DNA from: Takakia lepidozioides | Taxonomy: Eukaryota > Streptophyta > Takakiopsida > Takakiales > Takakiaceae | Direction of reading: 5' to 3' | DNA: 64,000 nucleotides | Assembly: GCA_030704615.1 (NCBI GenBank) | Contig: CM060731.1 | Location: forward strand, 21,700,001-21,764,000 | Shown: piece by piece, positions 58,971 through 64,000 of the stretch | Layout: each line of letters starts with the position of its first letter | How positions within the stretch are numbered: position 1 is the first letter of the stretch | Notes under the pieces: generated by a model | Database searches by the model: none | Seen by the model: only the letters and a program-made list of their open reading frames with translations | Told to the model about the DNA's origin: nothing | Program-made: the position numbers and the translations under genes

Positions 58971-60070
58971 TTTTTCCAGAACAGGAGACAGTGGCCCTGA
59001 CTAAAATTTATTAAAATTAGAGCCCAGAGGCCTGAATAACTTATTTGGGATTATTTTACTTTCACATTTTACTTGAGAGGAGAAAACATTTAGTGACCAC
59101 CAAATGGCCCCAGGAAAACAGAAAAAAACAAAAACAAAAAAGCCGTGAGGTACTTTGATTCAAAAGGCCCCCCTGACCCCTTTCTCTTATTAAAATGTCT
59201 TAAGAACAAAGGCCAAATCCGCAGATTTTCTGTTTAATATTTTTAATGTTTTTATTATTTTTGGATTTACTGTCTTTATCTTATTTTATGGAGAAATGGG
59301 CCAGAGTTTCCTAAAATGCATTAAAGAATGGCGAGGAAAAAATAACCTTGCAAAATATTCATGGGGACTAAACATAAATTCAAATAGATGGTATGATGGC
59401 TAACAACTTTTTATTCTATACTTTATTTAATAAATGATCAAACCATGCATAAATATATAATCAATTTTCTTTTTCTTTTTTTTCGTTTTTTCTTTTTTAC
59501 AGAACAGGGGACAGTGGCCCTGGAAATTTTTATTAAGGTAAGGAAAAAATAACTTTACAATAGCCATGAAGGCAGATGAAAGAGGTACCACTCATAGCCA
59601 ATTTGTTTCCCAAAAGGCATTCGCCATTTAGTTTTTTTTTTTTTTTTCCTTTTTTTTCTTTTTTTTTGGTAAGAGAACAGGGACAGAGGCCCTTAGGTTT
59701 ATTGCAATTATTCGAGGAAAAACAGGAAAAAACAGTTCTATCGTTAATGCTTAACAATATAGCTTAAAAACTGTAAGTAGTAAAAAATAAGAATTCTAAG
59801 AGGTCATTAAAATGCTTATTCTGTTGAATGCTGACAAATTATATATATATATATATACTATTTTTCTAATGAACAGGGGAGAGTGGCCCTGGCGAAATTT
59901 TAAGGAAGCAAAACCGGAGACAGCGGGAGGAAAAAATAACCTCCAAGAAGGCCGTAAAGGCGTATCAAACGGGGAACTCCCCAGCAGCTAGAAGGGGGAA
60001 TAGCGGGAATGGGCTAATATGGGCTAATGGGCTTATATGGAATAATAATAGTAATAATAGAGATAGTTTT
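58970..60070 (-). repeat. Cluster of short non-LTR repeat ends
   Basis: Four copies of a GAACAGGGGACAGTGGCCCT-like motif occur at about 58979, 59511, 59674 and 59871. T-rich sequence precedes them and AATTTTATTAAGG-like sequence follows. Downstream of most is AGGAAAAAATAAC and GGCCATGAAGGC-like text. On the minus strand each motif ends in an A/T-rich tail, as expected for 3' ends of SINE- or LINE-type elements. A fifth copy lies at 16.62 kb. Confidence 0.55.
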
Positions 60071-60914
60071 AAAGGCCCTCTGTTCAATTCCCTTTAACTA
60101 GACAAAATAGAAATAGAAGGATTCAGCAGTAATCTGGACCCACGAGCCGAAAGTGACTGAAATAGTAAAATGTGAGATAAAGAGCGACAGAAAGGAATGA
60201 GCCTGACCTGTCTGCGTTGGAAGACAAAACGAAAGGGCTACGTGGAGAGCGGCCACAAAATAGCAACCCCTGCACATGGGGTCCACGCCCACCCCTTGCG
60301 CGAATATTATGACGGGTCGCCATCGACACGTGTACCAATTCAAATTTCAAACAACAGCTGATGCTCCCCAATGTTTTGGGAATATGGGATTCGAGTTCGA
60401 ATCTGATCCGGTCCACTTTTGTAGTTTATGCTTGGCCGCATTAGTTTTAATCAAAAGACACCAAAAAAGGGCATCTAAGGAATGGATTTATTGGCTTGCT
60501 GGCAAGATTGATGTATCTTTGGTTCCTCGCCCTCGCCCTCTGCGAGAATCTCGGGATTTTTGAGGTATAGAACCAGTTGGGAACGAATCTCAATGCATGG
60601 GAATTCTTTTTGGGACGTGTTCCCAGGCCTGGTTTCAAATTTGAAACGGGCTAGCGGGAAGTAGCCCCCTTCTCAGTGATGGGCTTGAAGGACGAAATTC
60701 ATCGGTCCAGAGATCCGTTTATATGTACCTTCATCCAGACATAGAATAAAAGAAAGAAGAGTATGTTTATTCATCCTACCCTCAGAGACCAATCCAAAGT
60801 TCATTCATCTGCTTGCACCCTTCTTCTTGGTTGCGCGAGCCTTCTCTGTGGCGATCTCGTGCGCGTGTAAAGACGTTTCTTCCCATTTGGTAAATTCTCT
60901 TTCCAAATGCACTT

Positions 60915-61010
60915 GAGCAGGGAGCCCAGTGGTTGGGTGTTTGTGCCTTGCCTGTGCATAACCTAGGTGATCCTGGGTTCAATCCTTCAACATGTGCCTT
61001 CAGACTGTCC
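60915..61010 (+). repeat. tRNA-derived SINE-like head (A and B boxes)
   Basis: A perfect B-box, GGTTCAATCC at 60976-60985, lies about 50 bp after an A-box-like CAGTGGTTGGGTG at about 60927. This is the spacing of an RNA polymerase III promoter. The intervening sequence does not fold as an obvious tRNA, so a SINE is the better reading. Its tail is not defined. Confidence 0.45.
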
Positions 61011-62169
61011 ACGATGGCCTGTGTGTTGAGCAGTAGGCTCTGTAAACTGGACGTTACAGAAACTTTATCTTTTAACTTAACTATAGGTTTCTGTGAAAGA
61101 GGTTATTTTCTCCTCTCATTAACCCCTAATGGACGAGGCGACCTGTTTCGGGTCACGTCAGAAATCATCCACGATGGCAAATCGTTGGATGACCTCTGAT
61201 GAAAAAACTTTCTGAACGAAAGTTGTGCTCCTTGATGTCATGCACCTGCCTGTGTTCATGGCACCCTAAAATAATAAAATCCTTGCCGTCAGTAATTCTC
61301 TTAGTGTGCAGGGTACCCAAAATTGGCCGTCCAGCAGCTTTGACTTAGCACCGTGACAGGCTGAAGGGGTGACAACAAGGCAAAAATAAAAATTGAAACA
61401 AATGCAAATCTCTGCCTGAATTTTTGTTAGAATTCTGAATTTCTTTATGGAGGTAGTAGTTCATCATTCAAGGAACACTTTCACCGCAGCAATTGTGATT
61501 CCAAGGAAATTTCGAAGACTCAGCTACGTTTTTCGAGTTTCTTTTCTCAAACTTCTCCCTGCTCCAGACTTGGGTACTACTTTTGCCACCGGACAGCTGT
61601 TCTACTTGTTATCATCCTCCTTGGCTGCTTACCAGCCTTGCTCTTTAGGCTCTCCTGTTTTATCTCTCCTCATGCACTGGCTGCACTCATATCCGCTTGC
61701 TTTGCTCTTAGCTAGTATGCTTGGTCACGAGGAAGTTCCCCCTCAATGAGCCTCTACGGCCTCCATGGTGGTTATTTTTTCCACCTTGATGTGAACCTTT
61801 ATTTCATTTAATTTGATTAAAAGGCCCATGTCCCCCTTTTCTAAACATAAATCAATAAATAAAATATTGATAATCGTTGTGCATAACTATTCACTAGGAT
61901 AGCCTGTGCCGCCCAAGTGTCCAGTGTCATCTAAGTCCAAGTGCAATCCCCTATGTATTCATAGAATTTTTCATACGCAACTTTTTATAATGTCGAGCCC
62001 CATCTCAATCTCCCATGTAGAGGCCCAAGTGCGACCTCTAGGATACCTTCCAGAAAAAATCAATTTTATTTTTTTCATGAAGTTTGGGAGATCTCCACAT
62101 CGTTGTTCCAACAAAGCCCACTTTTCTATTTTTGCAATCTCCCCTGTGAGGCTCCATATATTGATATAT
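61011..62169. other. Region without recognised genes
   Basis: A 100-codon plus-strand frame at 61447-61749 is hydrophobic in part but has no family signature. I see nothing else. Confidence 0.3.
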
Positions 62170-62332
62170 CCACTTTGCTATTTTTTGCGAATTTTCAGCG
62201 ACCAAAAGTACTTGAAATTCCAAATCTCCCACATGAAGGCCCAATCATTGCTCCAAGAAAGCCCACTTTGATATTTTTCCTGAATTTCCAGAGACCAAAA
62301 GTACTTGAAATTCCATATCTCCCACACCGCCG
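62170..62332. repeat. 93-bp tandem repeat, nearly two copies
   Basis: Units begin at 62170 and 62263 and share CCAAAAGTACTTGAAATTCC and ATCTCCCACA. A more diverged third copy may start near 62115. Confidence 0.85.
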
Positions 62333-62437
62333 GTCCAAAAATCATGAGACCAAGCCGGTGCACCCCTCCTCATCGAGGGCTTTCCAACGGCACTGCACCC
62401 GCGCTGGGCCCGCGGTTTGGGAGATCTCAACGACGCT

Positions 62438-62472
62438 ACAAAACAAACAAACAAACAAACAAACAAACAAAC
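62438..62472. repeat. (CAAA)n microsatellite
   Basis: About eight CAAA units run without interruption. Confidence 0.95.
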
Positions 62473-62499
62473 GTCTGGCTTCACATATTGATTAGTATC

Positions 62500-64000
62500 A
62501 CCATGAAGAACTTTTAGTTAGTGCAAAGTAAGAGGGCGAAAAAAAAACCCATTATTGAGATCTAGAAGGACCTGAAATTTTGTGAAATTACAAATACCCG
62601 GAACTATCTGTTATAAAATATTTTCAAATTATATAATAAAAAGAATTGGCACTACCTTCTTACCGCATGGTGCATTTAATCCTTTAATTTACATGTGAAA
62701 TAATATCAAACTTCGTTCTTTTGAGGAAGAAACTCACAACCCAATGTGTTCATTTTTGTATCATCCTCCAGCCATGCTCACACCGAGGGCACCTCCCATG
62801 CTCATTCATGCATGAGAGCCAAATCAATGGAGCAGTAATAAACAATAACTCAATTTTAACTAATTCCGGATTTTCTGCTTAAATTCTGACCAAACTTAAT
62901 ATATTTACATAATTAAGATTAATTCAAATATAATTAAATTTATGGTTGAATGAATCATGAACTTTGTCAAATTCCAGATAAAGTCATATTTTGTATCACA
63001 AAATGTTGACATATAGAAGAGGTCCACATTGTACTGCTTGTGGGGTTGCACTACTCAATAACTCATTGAACATCCGCTTCAAAGTCGAATGATGTCATAT
63101 TACATTACACAATCACGATAAACAAATGACTGGCATCCAACATCTAACAGGCTCCCACTCTATCATACTCAAAACAGCTAGCTAAATTTAACTTATTTAT
63201 GTCAAGCACATTCACACAATGCCATTGGAATGATGTTTTGAGTGTATATGGTTGACGATTCAAAGCATAAGTATCAATGGACAAACAAAAGAAGAATATG
63301 AAGAGTCATTACATTCAAGACTTAGAAAAAGTTAGAGTGAATCCCCACAACTTAACCCTTAAGTGCCCAGTCTCATTTTCACCCTCTCATGGAAAAACAT
63401 GACCGTGGCCCACAAAAACATTTTTATCTGAAGAATCTTTGTGTCCCTGTAAAACTGACCGTTGGAATTACTTTCCACCCACCCCACCTCCTGCCACAAA
63501 AAGTTTCAAATTCCAACCGCCAGATCGGAAGATATTAAAGTGTAGAGTGGAGACCGAAAAAAATTCTTCGCTAAGAAATAGGTGCCAAAAAAAACAGTTT
63601 TTTGCTCGTATTTGGGCAGTTTTAGTTTCTCTTTTTTTTAGAGTCTCAAGAATGTTGTACCATACCTGATAACACACATCCTCAGAAATTTTCGGTCTTT
63701 TCCTGAAATTTTCTCAAGTGGGCTCCTTTGTAGTGACAAATTGGGGGGGTCAAAATATGCCATTTTCTTTGGGCAGGCCAAAATCTCTCTTCCTATAATT
63801 ATACAACCAAATTCAGCCGTTCAATTCCTAATCCCCCCGATTGAAGTGTCATGAGCATCCATATGAGGTCCCCAAAAAACTTTGGATCCAATCAGTCAAC
63901 GTCATCGAACCTTTAGGTTCCCTGCCCAAGACTTCAAATGGCACACCTAGGTTATAGCCTGCAGGCCTAGGATATTTGGAGCCATAGCCCATAAGGCCAC
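62500..64000. other. AT-rich non-coding end of the window
   Basis: No convincing gene, RNA or mobile-element signature is seen. Confidence 0.4.

Noticed and set aside
60915-61010. A tRNA gene at the A/B box pair
   Set aside because: No acceptor-stem pairing or anticodon loop of normal geometry could be found.
61447-61749. A 100-codon partly hydrophobic ORF
   Set aside because: No family signature and no supporting neighbouring exons; plausible chance ORF.

Overview
This is nuclear DNA of a land plant. The host genes have many introns with plant-type splice sites, and the families are plant ones: a PGG membrane protein, a DUF2358 plastid protein, mitochondrial formate dehydrogenase, a plant acylphosphatase and a GRAS regulator. 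They lie among LINE, Ty1/copia, Ty3/gypsy and pogo-like elements. The species cannot be named from sequence alone; the mix would fit a non-seed plant, but that is a guess.

Layout. 0.2-5.7 kb: a PGG-domain membrane protein and an intact five-exon DUF2358 gene. 6-8 kb: duplicated flanking repeats, a broken formate dehydrogenase (FDH) fragment and the end of a LINE. 8.5-11.9 kb: a pogo-like DNA transposon inserted at a TA in that LINE's reverse transcriptase; the rest of the LINE runs to about 16.3 kb. 17.4-18.5 kb: a copia remnant. 18.9-27.1 kb: an intact eight-exon FDH gene (minus) head-to-head with an FDH pseudogene (plus). 29.3-46.6 kb: a decayed Ty3/gypsy chromovirus, split in its integrase by a 12 kb insertion on the opposite strand. 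47.2-50.1 kb: a chimeric copia relic. 51.6-52.0 kb: another FDH exon fragment. 52.4-54.0 kb: a two-exon acylphosphatase. 55.4-57.7 kb: a GRAS gene. 58-64 kb: SINE/LINE-like tails, tandem repeats and otherwise featureless DNA.

The most interesting object is the 12 kb insertion at 32.7-44.7 kb. Its minus-strand polyprotein carries Gag with zinc knuckles, an aspartic protease, a near-complete C5-cytosine DNA methyltransferase domain (motifs I, IV, VI, VIII and X), reverse transcriptase, RNase H, integrase and a C-terminal PHD finger. It thus joins a predicted DNA-methylation writer to a predicted histone-tail reader in one retroelement. Retrotransposon-borne C5 methyltransferases are known from charophyte algae and dinoflagellates; a land-plant copy that also has a PHD finger deserves follow-up. 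The copy is young: its shared LTR segments look identical and a 4-bp target duplication is intact. It carries only a few lesions. Its ends are irregular, and it contains an exon-like piece of a host MPBQ/MSBQ methyltransferase gene.

The host genes do not form an operon-like unit. FDH oxidises formate in mitochondria, and its duplicated flanks account for several repeats across the window.
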